The notes: generated by a model from the sequence alone, not told the origin. Positions 1 through 7,619 are shown, counted from the first letter of the stretch. The stretch is 24,690 nucleotides of DNA from GCA-001856825 sp049965815 (GCA_049965815.1 JBMFVV010000017.1:1-24690); one strand, 5' to 3'. Translations and numbers: made by a program.

Positions 1-108
1 TATAGAGTGTACCTGAAAGACGAGAAGTCCGGATTCTCGTGGGAATCAATGGTGAACATGTCGGGTCTGCAGAAGAAGATAGTGGATGTGGTGTTCAAAA
101 GGACCTAA
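1..108 (+). CDS. 3' end of an unrecognised gene
   Basis: An open frame enters from the left edge and ends at TAA (106-108), giving 35 C-terminal residues that begin YRVYLKDEKSGF and end VDVVFKRT. The tail is basic and ends four bases before the convergent permease stop. Base composition (49 of 108 G+C) does not stand out. I do not recognise the family. A transposase tail is one thought, but nothing visible (no inverted repeat, no target duplication) supports it. The rest of the gene lies outside the window. Confidence 0.6.
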   Translation, partial: YRVYLKDEKSGFSWESMVNMSGLQKKIVDVVFKRT

Positions 109-112
109 AAAG

Positions 113-1435
113 TCAGGTTATTAAATAAGCAATAATTCCTGAAACAATTATCACTATGGACAGAGCCACTGAAATATTAAATGGATAGAGATAGTTGTTC
201 TTAGCTATTGTTACAATGGCATAGACTAGAATCAGAGAGGCAATGCCGGGGATCAGTAAATTGCTTACAAACCTTAATCTTCCCATCTTATGGCTATAGA
301 TCGCTAGAGAAATCGAGACAATTATGTGAGATGAATAGCTGAGGATGGCTGCCATAACAAGCAAAAATATGCTACCTTCAAATGGTCCAAATATCGTACC
401 TGCAATAAGCGCAATTGATAAACCTAATACAGCTCCCATGACTGCCGGAACCCTGGGGATACCATTGGAATTGACCTTTGGCAGCCTCCCTGACCCGAAA
501 TGTCCTTCCCTGGACATTCCATAGAACATTCGCGTGTAATTGTTAGACGTCGCAATGAGTGAAGAGTTAAAACTGTTCAATATAAGTACCAGCAGGATCA
601 CTGAAAAGAATATTCCCAGATATCTTCCGTAGATCCAGTAACCCGGATTGTTGATGACAGAGTAGAGATAAAACCCCTTTGGGCCTAGGACAATACTTTG
701 TGCAAATGAGCTGAGAATGATAACGCAACCTATTAGCGAAAGGGAAATAAGTAGAGAAAGGGGTACGCTACGTGTCGGACTTTTTGTTTCGGACGATAAA
801 GGCGTAAGCCCACTTATCCCTCCAAATGCGCCCAGACCAAGGATGAGAGCAAGTGGCTTGATAGAAGATATGTTCATAGAACTCACATAATGTAAATTGG
901 TTCGGAACAACCATAACAGGAGTAGGGAAGTGACTATCAGGAAAGAGATTTCTAAAAGCCCCGTAACTATAAAGTATCGCGTTGACAGTTCAACCCTTTT
1001 TAATACAATAATCAATGCTTCCACAGTCATTACAATGGCTACAACGTACCAAAGCCACCGGTAATGCATAACCCCCCCAAGGGAGTTAAGAAACGCAGAA
1101 ACGCCAAGTAGACCGAATCCTCCAAATCCTACAATATAATATATCCAGTAAATCCACCCTGAAACAAACCCGACCCCATCTCCTAGCCCCATTGATGCAT
1201 ATTTCATCCATGGTGCAGGTGAGTCAACGATCTTCGACCATTGGTAAATAACATAGGTTATGGCAACGTAGATTACAAAAGAAACGAGGAGAACAAATGT
1301 CATATTGAAACCTGAAAAGGATGCAAGTGCCACAAGGTACAGTGACACCGTAGCTGCCGGACCGTTCATTGCTATCGATTGACCGACAGTATCGAATATA
1401 CCGAGCGCTCCATGCCTGAGGTCGGACTGAGCCAT
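113..1435 (-). CDS. APC-superfamily amino acid permease, 12 TM segments
   Basis: This is a 440-residue integral membrane protein with about twelve hydrophobic segments: roughly residues 18-41, 45-66, 90-116, 125-145, 153-176, 194-214, 224-249, 273-299, 330-351, 355-381, 393-414 and 419-439. The glycine-rich first helix (QSIAMNGPAA) and the helix-6 stretch GLGAFGGISG fit the amino acid-polyamine-organocation fold, so secondary transport of an amino acid or related compound across the cytoplasmic membrane is likely. The substrate cannot be read from the sequence. Its ATG (1435-1433) follows the cobT TAA with no base between, and no separate promoter fits, so it should be co-transcribed with cobT. 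That placement suggests a link to cobamide precursors (inference). It converges on the partial gene at the left edge. Confidence 0.85.
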   Translation of the reverse strand: MAQSDLRHGALGIFDTVGQSIAMNGPAATVSLYLVALASFSGFNMTFVLLVSFVIYVAITYVIYQWSKIVDSPAPWMKYASMGLGDGVGFVSGWIYWIYYIVGFGGFGLLGVSAFLNSLGGVMHYRWLWYVVAIVMTVEALIIVLKRVELSTRYFIVTGLLEISFLIVTSLLLLWLFRTNLHYVSSMNISSIKPLALILGLGAFGGISGLTPLSSETKSPTRSVPLSLLISLSLIGCVIILSSFAQSIVLGPKGFYLYSVINNPGYWIYGRYLGIFFSVILLVLILNSFNSSLIATSNNYTRMFYGMSREGHFGSGRLPKVNSNGIPRVPAVMGAVLGLSIALIAGTIFGPFEGSIFLLVMAAILSYSSHIIVSISLAIYSHKMGRLRFVSNLLIPGIASLILVYAIVTIAKNNYLYPFNISVALSIVIIVSGIIAYLIT

Positions 1436-2401
1436 TTATTCACCAATAAGATCTGAATAAAGATTGTCTATCTTATCCACTATTTCTTTATTGGTAAATC
1501 CTGTGGCTGACGCCAGATAATAAGCTCCTCCTGCTCCGACTCCTTCCTTCACTATTCCTTTCTCGTACTCTCTTATTCCAGGATACCTTGAAAATGACAG
1601 GTCTATCTTGGCCTCAACGAAGGGTGAGCTTATCTCAGTCGCAGTTCGCGAAAACGTAGCAGTATTATCTGCTATTACGTATTTAGTAGTCACGATTGTA
1701 GCATGATTTAACCCGTCCAATTTTAACAGTGCCGCAACTGCAAGCATTTGTGTCCCTCCGGCTAAATAGACTTTCCCCCTAAATCTTCTGGCAAAGCCAT
1801 ATAGGAATGCAAGAACGGGATCGCCAAGCTCCCTGAGTACTTCATTCCTTCCTAAATTACCAACCCTTTTTAGGGCATCCTCTACTACTTTCAGTTTAAG
1901 TGACACAGGATTTTTGGACATAGATGAAGATGAGACTGAATTATAGCCAAGGCTGCGAAGGATTGCCATGGCAGTAGTGGTACCTCCAGGGATGCTTTCT
2001 GCTAACATAACCTCATCATCCACCTTGAATACCTCGTCCGCAAGGATACTGCTCTTTTCAAGAATTTCGTTTATTTCTGGAACTCCAGACTCTATTCTAA
2101 TATCTTTTCCTTGCGAGTCCGAAATAAAAAAATACGGAAGAGAAGGACCAGCTATAGACCCTGCCCTGGCCACTAGGACGGGAAAACCAACCAGTATCTT
2201 GGAAGCTTTCGTCACAATTGCTGGAGTTGGGTTCCCAGAAGGAGTAATGGGTATAGCCTTAATGCATCTTGGTCTGTCGTAAAACAAATATTCCGCATCA
2301 GCTGGGGGAGTAAATTTTATTAATTCCTCGCTTTCTCCTGCAGCTGTTATTCCATTTATCTGCGATACTGCCGTGTTGCCTATTGCCAGTATGAATATCA
2401 T
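1436..2401 (-). CDS. cobT: CobT-like nicotinate-nucleotide:base phosphoribosyltransferase (archaeal UPF0284 type)
   Basis: The 321-residue protein matches the archaeal CobT-like family. Recognisable stretches are AIGNTAVSQINGITAAGESEE near the N terminus, VARAGSIAGPSLPYF, the glycine-rich ESIPGGTTTAMAIL in the middle, and VYLAGGTQMLAVAALL. The family activates the lower-ligand base to its alpha-ribotide for the cobamide nucleotide loop; the archaeal branch is assigned mainly by homology. I chose ATG at 2401. A TTG three codons upstream (2410) is possible, but the TATA element at 2427-2436 is centred 31 bases from the ATG, as expected for a leaderless start. It is transcribed divergently from the cobS operon and runs straight into the permease gene (TAA then ATG). 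Confidence 0.85.
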   Translation of the reverse strand: MIFILAIGNTAVSQINGITAAGESEELIKFTPPADAEYLFYDRPRCIKAIPITPSGNPTPAIVTKASKILVGFPVLVARAGSIAGPSLPYFFISDSQGKDIRIESGVPEINEILEKSSILADEVFKVDDEVMLAESIPGGTTTAMAILRSLGYNSVSSSSMSKNPVSLKLKVVEDALKRVGNLGRNEVLRELGDPVLAFLYGFARRFRGKVYLAGGTQMLAVAALLKLDGLNHATIVTTKYVIADNTATFSRTATEISSPFVEAKIDLSFSRYPGIREYEKGIVKEGVGAGGAYYLASATGFTNKEIVDKIDNLYSDLIGE

Positions 2402-2426
2402 GTAAAGCAAATTTGATAAAATTAAA

Positions 2427-2436
2427 GTTTATTTAA
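2427..2436. promoter_or_regulatory. TATA box shared by the divergent cobT and cobS operons
   Basis: The decamer GTTTATTTAA reads as box A on both strands (TTTATTTAA forward, TTAAATAAA reverse). Its centre (2432) is 31 bases from the cobT ATG at 2401 and 31 bases from the small-ORF ATG at 2463. No other good TATA element fits either start. The forward purine-rich flank is ATTAAAG and the reverse one AAAAGGG, so each side has a plausible BRE. Use in both directions is inferred. Confidence 0.6.
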
Positions 2437-2462
2437 CCCTTTTGAATTTACCAGTAAGTACT

Positions 2463-2618
2463 ATGGAAACACCAAGATCTGAAAGACCACAAACTCATGT
2501 ATTGAGGCCCATCTACCTATTCCGTGCTCTTCAGACTTTGGTTTTTCTGGTTATCTGGATTGACGGTAATCTTTCATTCCTCAAGGCATGGAGAGGAGCG
2601 GAGAATCAGGAAATATGA
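2463..2618 (+). CDS. 51-residue small protein, first ORF of the cob operon
   Basis: An ATG at 2463 opens a 51-codon frame starting METPRSERPQT and ending RGAENQEI. Two signals argue for translation. The TATA box is centred 31 bases upstream, which puts the transcript start at or just before this ATG. The TGA stop overlaps the cobS ATG in the sequence ATGA (2615-2618), a classic coupling arrangement. The product has one hydrophobic stretch (about residues 17-33, IYLFRALQTLVFLVIWI) and basic flanks, so a single-span membrane peptide is conceivable next to the membrane enzymes CobS and CbiB. I recognise no family. It could instead be a non-functional leader whose only role is to deliver ribosomes to cobS. 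Confidence 0.5.
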   Translation: METPRSERPQTHVLRPIYLFRALQTLVFLVIWIDGNLSFLKAWRGAENQEI

Positions 2619-3322
2619 AGTCCCTCCTATCTTTCTTCACGAGAATTCCAGTACATGATGTAAATCGGGACCCAGGTCACCTCTATCTTCTGGTTGTCGT
2701 TTCGGCCTTGATAGCTCTATTCCCATTGGCAGTATTTTTGGTAACATTCAGGTTCCTTCCCAGGATTCTCGTTTCCATTTTGTCCCTCATTTCCATATAT
2801 GCCGTGACCGGCCTCTTACACGTTGACGGACTGTCAGATTTTGCTGATGGCATTATGAAGAAAGGTACAAAGGAAGAGAAAATTAAAGCTATGAAAGACG
2901 TGAACACAGGCGCCGCAGGATTATTTTCATTGATAATGGTTATACTTGCTGAATTCTATGCAATAAACACTTTCGAAATTCAAACATACGTAATCATTTT
3001 ATTCTTCATAGTTTCTGAAATTTCTTCAAAATTTTCCATGCTTGTTGGTCTTACATTCTTTCCATCTCCAGACTCTGGTCTGGCAAATTTTTTCAAAGAA
3101 AAGGTGAAGAAATACGATATTCCGATCTTTCTTTTGATCTCGCTCCCCATTATTCTGATATCCTGGAAGATTTGGTTGGATATTTTAGCAGGAGGCGTCG
3201 TATCAATTGCGGTAGGCATGATTTCCATGCAGAACTTTTCTTTCGTCAATGGAGACTCTCTCGGTGCAATGAATGAAATTAGCAGGGCGGTGACAATGTG
3301 GTTGATATGCTTGGGATTGTGA
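2615..3322 (+). CDS. cobS: Adenosylcobinamide-GDP ribazoletransferase (cobalamin synthase)
   Basis: CobS joins adenosylcobinamide-GDP with the alpha-ribotide or riboside of the lower ligand, at the cytoplasmic membrane. The family signature is clear: MKSLLSFFTRIPV at the N terminus and HVDGLSDFADG at residues 69-79, whose acidic residues bind Mg2+. Several hydrophobic segments follow. I start at ATG 2615 (235 residues), which overlaps the upstream small ORF as ATGA and gives the usual family N terminus. An in-frame ATG at 2588 would add nine residues (MERSGESGN) that do not look like CobS. The 3' end overlaps cobY by 25 bases (16 if cobY starts at its internal ATG). Confidence 0.9.
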   Translation: MKSLLSFFTRIPVHDVNRDPGHLYLLVVVSALIALFPLAVFLVTFRFLPRILVSILSLISIYAVTGLLHVDGLSDFADGIMKKGTKEEKIKAMKDVNTGAAGLFSLIMVILAEFYAINTFEIQTYVIILFFIVSEISSKFSMLVGLTFFPSPDSGLANFFKEKVKKYDIPIFLLISLPIILISWKIWLDILAGGVVSIAVGMISMQNFSFVNGDSLGAMNEISRAVTMWLICLGL

Positions 3323-3816
3323 TGGCTGGGGGGAAATCTTCAAGATATGGAAGGGAAAAGCTCTTGGAAACAATACACGGTAAAAGAGTAATAGACATTG
3401 TAGTAGGAAATTTGTCTCTATCAATTGTAAAGGGATTTTTTGTCGCCGTGTCTTGGAATGCACCAAGAACCCTGGAATATTGCAAGAGATACGATTCTAT
3501 AATTACGCCTGGAATTAGCTATCCGGAGGACGTTAAATTTCTCCTTGAAAAGTTTTCTAGACCTTTGTTAGTTGTCAACGGTGATTCCGTATTCGTTGAC
3601 CCTGAAACCATCAATTTATTCGTTTCTAGGTACCACGGTAGAAGCATGACTGCTTTGGTAAATTCTTCAGGAGGAAAGGTCTACATAGGCCTTAACATAG
3701 CAGTACCCGGAGATGAGGAGGACGAAGTAGTGGAATTCGAAAATCATATCCTTTCGTTAAACATAAACACACCGGAGGACCTCAGGAGGGCAGAGGCTAT
3801 TGCCTATAAGTGGTAG
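3298..3816 (+). CDS. cobY: Adenosylcobinamide-phosphate guanylyltransferase, archaeal CobY type
   Basis: CobY transfers GMP from GTP to adenosylcobinamide phosphate, making the substrate of CobS. The archaeal enzyme is unrelated to bacterial CobU. The N-terminal nucleotidyltransferase motif GIVMAGGKSSRYGREK, the central LLVVNGDSVFVD (acidic metal site) and the C-terminal SLNINTPEDLRRAE match this family. The product is 172 residues. The start is uncertain: GTG 3298 has GGTGA (3289-3293) four bases before it, while ATG 3307 gives MLGIVMAGG, closer to the common family start but with 13-base spacing. Either way it overlaps the cobS 3' end, and its own end overlaps cbiB by 17 bases. Confidence 0.88.
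   Translation: MVDMLGIVMAGGKSSRYGREKLLETIHGKRVIDIVVGNLSLSIVKGFFVAVSWNAPRTLEYCKRYDSIITPGISYPEDVKFLLEKFSRPLLVVNGDSVFVDPETINLFVSRYHGRSMTALVNSSGGKVYIGLNIAVPGDEEDEVVEFENHILSLNINTPEDLRRAEAIAYKW
3784..3790 (+). promoter_or_regulatory. Shine-Dalgarno site deciding the TTG start of cbiB
   Basis: AGGAGGG lies inside the cobY coding sequence, nine bases before TTG 3800. It favours this TTG over a second in-frame TTG at 3821, which has no comparable site. Confidence 0.6.
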
Positions 3817-4699
3817 AGAGTTGTGGATTTTAATTATCCTGGCTGCTCTAATAATAGATTTTATCTTTGAGTACCCCAATAAAATCCATCCGGTTGCATG
3901 GTTCGGGAAATTGCTTGGATTCTTTGATAGCCACAGATTGTCATCGACACATTCAGGGGAATTCATAAACGGAATGGTGTCTGTACTGGTAACGATTCTG
4001 ATATGGATAACACTTCTTTATTTCATAGGATATTTACCAATTTTAATCAGAGTGGTGATTGAAATTTACATTTTGAAGTCCACATTTTCTGTAGGTGGGT
4101 TGGTTAGATCCATAAGAAGATGCGAAACTGATGATATAGAAGCACTGAAAAGAAACACCTCTCAGATAGTATCAAGGGACGTAGCAGGTCTGGACAAGAA
4201 TCATTTGTATTCAGCAGCATTCGAATCTGGGTCAGAAAATCTTGTTGATTCAGTAGTTTCACCGCTGTTTTATCTGGCTCTATTTGGAATCTGGGGTGCA
4301 GTTATTTTCAGAATAGTAAACACTGCAGATGCAATGATAGGTTACAGAAATGACAGATATGAGTTCTTCGGTAAATTCGCTGCGAGAGCTGATGATGTCC
4401 TGAATTTTATACCTTCAAGACTTTTTGCACTGTTAGTTATGGCGGCAAGTCCTAGGCGCGTTTACAGAAACCTGAAAAATTACAGGAAGTTAAAGATAAA
4501 CGGCATGTATTCTATGGCAACGATGGCCGCTTTATTCAACGTTAAAATTGAGAAAATAGGTCACTATTTTGTGGATGGGAAATCGTTCCCAAATCAGGAA
4601 ATACTTAAGGGACTTGAATATGCGATACGCTTAATATCGTATTCACTATTTTTCATATTAATGGCGGTGGTTTATTTCCATGGAACATGGTGGAGCTAG
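3800..4699 (+). CDS. cbiB: Adenosylcobinamide-phosphate synthase
   Basis: This membrane enzyme attaches (R)-1-amino-2-propanol or its phosphate to adenosylcobyric acid. The 299-residue product shows the family order: a hydrophobic N terminus with IIDFIFEYPNKIHPVAWFGK, the conserved VSRDVAGLDK, ESGSENLVDSVVSPLFY, then NTADAMIGYRNDRYEFFGKF with AARADDVLNFIPSRL. About four or five hydrophobic segments are visible. It begins with TTG, backed by AGGAGGG nine bases upstream. It overlaps cobY at the 5' end and the cobD-like gene by 20 bases at the 3' end, so the operon appears translationally coupled. Confidence 0.9.
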   Translation: MPISGRELWILIILAALIIDFIFEYPNKIHPVAWFGKLLGFFDSHRLSSTHSGEFINGMVSVLVTILIWITLLYFIGYLPILIRVVIEIYILKSTFSVGGLVRSIRRCETDDIEALKRNTSQIVSRDVAGLDKNHLYSAAFESGSENLVDSVVSPLFYLALFGIWGAVIFRIVNTADAMIGYRNDRYEFFGKFAARADDVLNFIPSRLFALLVMAASPRRVYRNLKNYRKLKINGMYSMATMAALFNVKIEKIGHYFVDGKSFPNQEILKGLEYAIRLISYSLFFILMAVVYFHGTWWS

Positions 4700-5657
4700 A
4701 GAAGGGGAAGAAAAATTAAGGGATTTTTCCTATTCAGCAAATCCATTTAGACCACCGTTTGTCAAGAGTGCCTTAGAAAGAGCAAAAATTGAAAGGTATC
4801 CTTACTGCAATGATAGACTTGAGAATGGAATCAAGAACAAATTAGGTATTCAGCAGGATGTCGTAATAACTGCAGGTATTACCGAACAGATACAGATAAT
4901 AATAACATATTTCAGAAAAAGAAGATTCGTATCGCTGAGAAGCACTTATGGAGAATATGAAAGAACGGCCAGACTTTTAGGTTCCGAGATTAGAATCATT
5001 AACAATCCGGATCCAGACATATCAGAGCTGACGCCAAGGAAAGGAGATGTTTTATTCTTTGCCAATCCTAATAATCCCACAGGGAAGTATTACAGATATG
5101 TCAACGAGTTGGCAGAGCAGGCTGATGCCAAGAATTTCATGCTCATACTGGACGAAGCATTCATAGACTTCGTTGATTCAACTGTTCCGTACGAAATTAA
5201 TGATAATGTGATAGTCATGAGGTCTTTCAGCAAGGTGTACAATCTTTCAGGAATCAGGATTGGCTATGCAATAACTTCGAAACCACTGGCCGAGAAATTC
5301 AGAGAAATGAGACTCCCATGGGGAATAGGTACAATTGGTTGTGCATTTATAGAAAATATTCTGAAAGATAGGAAATTTCTATCAACTTCTCTGGAGAAAA
5401 TTCGCAACGAGAGAAGAAGGATATCTGAAACTACCGGACTCAGAACAGACGCGAATTACTTTCTGGCTTCGGTGGGAAGCGCAACAGTCGCAGTGAAGAG
5501 GCTTAAGGAGAATGGAATACTTGTTAGGGACTGCTCGTCTTTTGGACTTACCGATGCGATAAGGTTTTCCATAAAGAGAAATAAGGACAACGATCTACTT
5601 CTGTCCTTACTAAGGGAAATGGAGGTGAGGCTCCCTGGGTACGTATCATTCCAGTAG
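4680..5657 (+). CDS. cobD: PLP-dependent threonine-phosphate decarboxylase-like enzyme (CobD/CobC family)
   Basis: This 325-residue fold-type I PLP enzyme carries FANPNNPTG (residues 128-135), LDEAF (157-161) and SFSKVYNLSGIRIGY, with the PLP lysine at K185. The N terminus EHGGAREGEE followed by DFSYSANPFRPP matches the HGG...DFSxN...GPP pattern typical of CobD rather than of HisC, which is the main alternative. CobD decarboxylates L-threonine phosphate to aminopropanol phosphate, the partner of CbiB. Its place directly after cbiB, overlapping by 20 bases, supports this role. The sequence GGTGG about ten bases before the ATG may serve as a ribosome site. No threonine kinase for the substrate is visible in the window. 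Confidence 0.8.
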   Translation: MEHGGAREGEEKLRDFSYSANPFRPPFVKSALERAKIERYPYCNDRLENGIKNKLGIQQDVVITAGITEQIQIIITYFRKRRFVSLRSTYGEYERTARLLGSEIRIINNPDPDISELTPRKGDVLFFANPNNPTGKYYRYVNELAEQADAKNFMLILDEAFIDFVDSTVPYEINDNVIVMRSFSKVYNLSGIRIGYAITSKPLAEKFREMRLPWGIGTIGCAFIENILKDRKFLSTSLEKIRNERRRISETTGLRTDANYFLASVGSATVAVKRLKENGILVRDCSSFGLTDAIRFSIKRNKDNDLLLSLLREMEVRLPGYVSFQ

Positions 5658-5670
5658 ATATAGACCATTA

Positions 5671-7101
5671 ATGGTTTTGGGTACATCCTCAGGAGCTGGA
5701 AAATCATTAATGGTGACAGCACTGTGTAAAATATTCTCTGACATGGGCATTAAAGTTGCACCATTCAAGGTACAGAATATGTCCCTGAATGCAGGGGTTG
5801 CAAATGGAGGAGAAATGGCGTACGCGCAGATAGTTCAATCTATGGCAGCTGGCATTGAACCGTCAGTTCACATGAACCCGATACTCCTGAAGCCAGAAGG
5901 TGGAAAGACACACGTTATAGTTCAGGGAAAGCACGTCGGCACGTACGATTCAGGAAGTTATTTCAATGCAAAAGGCGAATCCTTTCTAGATAAGGCACTG
6001 GAATCTTTCAATATACTAAGAAGGACCTATGACCTGATAGTTATTGAGGGGGCAGGTTCTCCTGCAGAAATAAATCTTAGTGGAGATATAGCAAATACCA
6101 GGTTCTCAAAACTCGTTGGAGCAAGTGAGGTTCTTGTAGTTGACATAGAGAGAGGTGGAGCATTTGCCAGTGCCGTTGGAACTCTTGATCTTGTCTCCTT
6201 CAATGACCTGATTGGGATAATAGTGAACAAATTCAGAGGTAATGAAAAACTCCTGAAACCTGGATACGATTACATAGAGAGAAGATTCTCAACCAAGATT
6301 CTTGGCACGGTCCCATTCGTTGCCAATAGTATCCCAGAAGAAGATTCCCTTAGAACATACCAGGGGAGAGAGGGAAAGCCTATGGTAGGGATACTGAAAA
6401 CTCCAAATATGGCAAATGCCACGGATTTCGAAATCTTAGAGAGATATCAAGATATAGGCTTTCAGTACATAACAAAACCAGAATTGATTGAGAAGTGCGA
6501 TATCATAGCCATACCGGGGTCGAAGCTCACCACAGTTGATCTCGATTATCTCAGAAATGAGGGCTATATTGAGATTCTTAGAAATATCCAAAGCGAAATG
6601 TATATAATTGGCATCTGCGGAGGTCTCCAGATGCTGGGTAAATGGGTAGATGATGTAGATGAAACGGGCAGAGGAAAGATTGAGGGTGTAGGATTGTTGG
6701 ACATAACTACCCGCCTAAAGGGCAGGAAGGTTGTCAGGCAGGTCAGATCAAGGATTCTATACCCTGAAATGAGAGGAATGATTGTAGGTGGTTATGAAAT
6801 ACATAGTGGTAAGTCCGTGGGGAGGCCGCATTTCTCAAATATAATATCTGAAGATGGCAAGGTCACAAATTTAATGGAAGGATCGTATAAATCGAGAGTA
6901 ATCGGCACTTATATACACGGCATATTTGATAATACATCGTTTACTCAAGCCCTTTTGAATCTTGTAAGGAAGGAGCTCGGTATGGAGCCATTGAAATTAT
7001 TATCAGTAACAAGCACAAATTTTGAAATACAAAGGTTTGCAGAGGTAGTGAAAAAAAGCATTGACCTGGATTACATCCTAAATGCTGTGAAAAGTAGATA
7101 G
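5671..7101 (+). CDS. cbiP: Adenosylcobyric acid synthase (glutamine-hydrolysing)
   Basis: CbiP/CobQ amidates four carboxylates of adenosylcobyrinic acid a,c-diamide using ATP and glutamine. In the 476-residue product, the ATP-grasping P-loop GTSSGAGKS (residues 4-12) is followed by PFKVQNMSLNAG and the NPILLKPEGG segment. The C-terminal class I glutaminase has nucleophile C316 in GICGGLQMLG and H416 in GTYIHGIF. The ATG at 5671 lies very close to the P-loop and has no Shine-Dalgarno site. The frame stays open upstream to a stop at 5626 (reading RYRPL just before M), but no standard start codon lies there. It is the last gene of the operon, 13 bases after the cobD stop. Its presence shows that this cell handles corrinoids before the cobyric acid stage, not only cobinamide. 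Confidence 0.9.
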   Translation: MVLGTSSGAGKSLMVTALCKIFSDMGIKVAPFKVQNMSLNAGVANGGEMAYAQIVQSMAAGIEPSVHMNPILLKPEGGKTHVIVQGKHVGTYDSGSYFNAKGESFLDKALESFNILRRTYDLIVIEGAGSPAEINLSGDIANTRFSKLVGASEVLVVDIERGGAFASAVGTLDLVSFNDLIGIIVNKFRGNEKLLKPGYDYIERRFSTKILGTVPFVANSIPEEDSLRTYQGREGKPMVGILKTPNMANATDFEILERYQDIGFQYITKPELIEKCDIIAIPGSKLTTVDLDYLRNEGYIEILRNIQSEMYIIGICGGLQMLGKWVDDVDETGRGKIEGVGLLDITTRLKGRKVVRQVRSRILYPEMRGMIVGGYEIHSGKSVGRPHFSNIISEDGKVTNLMEGSYKSRVIGTYIHGIFDNTSFTQALLNLVRKELGMEPLKLLSVTSTNFEIQRFAEVVKKSIDLDYILNAVKSR

Positions 7102-7138
7102 TCATTATATTGTCCCCGCGGTGAAGAATTCCATAATG

Positions 7139-7159
7139 AATAGTGATTCCACCACTATT
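7139..7159 (+). terminator. Weak hairpin downstream of cbiP
   Basis: AATAGTG (7139-7145) and CACTATT (7153-7159) can form a 7-bp stem with a 7-base loop, 37 bases after the cbiP stop. There is no long T tract behind it, so a role in termination or 3'-end protection is only a guess. Confidence 0.25.
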
Positions 7160-7297
7160 TCTGTAAGTCACCAAGACGGTAACACTGGCATTCACGTTAT
7201 ATCGATGAACCCCTATTATCTCTACAAGTACCTATGACTGTAATCAGAAGATAATATATTCGGGTCACAAATAGATGTCTATATCCTATTCCATGAC

Positions 7298-7325
7298 TGC
7301 AGTTTAACTGCAACAGTAAATATTT
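7298..7325 (+). promoter_or_regulatory. Acylphosphatase promoter with an adjacent palindrome
   Basis: TAAATATTT (7317-7325) is a box A centred 29 bases before ATG 7350, implying a leaderless mRNA. A perfect 15-base palindrome, TGCAGTTTAACTGCA (7298-7312, 7-bp arms around one T), ends four bases before the box, about where TFB would contact DNA. It is a possible operator; no regulator is known. Confidence 0.5.
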
Positions 7326-7349
7326 GAACATCCTGAATATGGTGTTCTA

Positions 7350-7616
7350 ATGCAGTGCAACGTAAAATTATATGGGATTGTTCAGGGGGTGGGATTTAGG
7401 GAACGAACAAGAAGGATGGCCAAGTCACTCAACCTCAAAGGATGGGTCAGGAACATGAAGGACGGCTCAGTAGAGGCCATGATACAAGGTGATCCTGATA
7501 CCGTCGAGAAACTGATCCAGTACTGCACGTCAGAAATACCGAATGCTCTCGTAACAGACGTAAAGAGGAGATATGTTGTAGAAGAGGAATTCGATAATTT
7601 TAAAATAATAAAATAA
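7350..7616 (+). CDS. Acylphosphatase
   Basis: This cytoplasmic enzyme hydrolyses carboxyl-phosphate bonds in acyl phosphates. The 88-residue length is standard for the family. Both catalytic residues sit in their motifs: R17 in YGIVQGVGFRERT and N35 in GWVRNMKDGS. The final segment (EEEFDNFKIIK) is the usual last beta strand. The gene stands alone, driven by its own TATA box at 7317-7325, and converges on the peroxiredoxin gene with only three bases between the two stop codons. Confidence 0.93.
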   Translation: MQCNVKLYGIVQGVGFRERTRRMAKSLNLKGWVRNMKDGSVEAMIQGDPDTVEKLIQYCTSEIPNALVTDVKRRYVVEEEFDNFKIIK

Positions 7617-7619
7617 AAA

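Noticed and set aside
1..108. Transposase tail at the left edge
   Set aside because: Only 35 residues remain; no terminal inverted repeat or duplication was found next to it, so the identity cannot be supported.
1968..2282. 104-codon forward frame inside cobT
   Set aside because: It is antisense to a clearly conserved gene and shows no promoter, ribosome site or recognisable protein.
2402..2614. Cobalamin riboswitch before cobS
   Set aside because: The 5' region is too short and the transcript appears leaderless; no B12-box-like sequence is seen.
4680..5657. Histidinol-phosphate aminotransferase (HisC)
   Set aside because: The fold is shared, but the N-terminal HGG pattern and position between cbiB and cbiP favour a CobD-type enzyme.
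6941..7195. 84-codon minus-strand frame over the cbiP end
   Set aside because: Half of it lies antisense to the conserved glutaminase domain; composition and lack of a start signal suggest a shadow.
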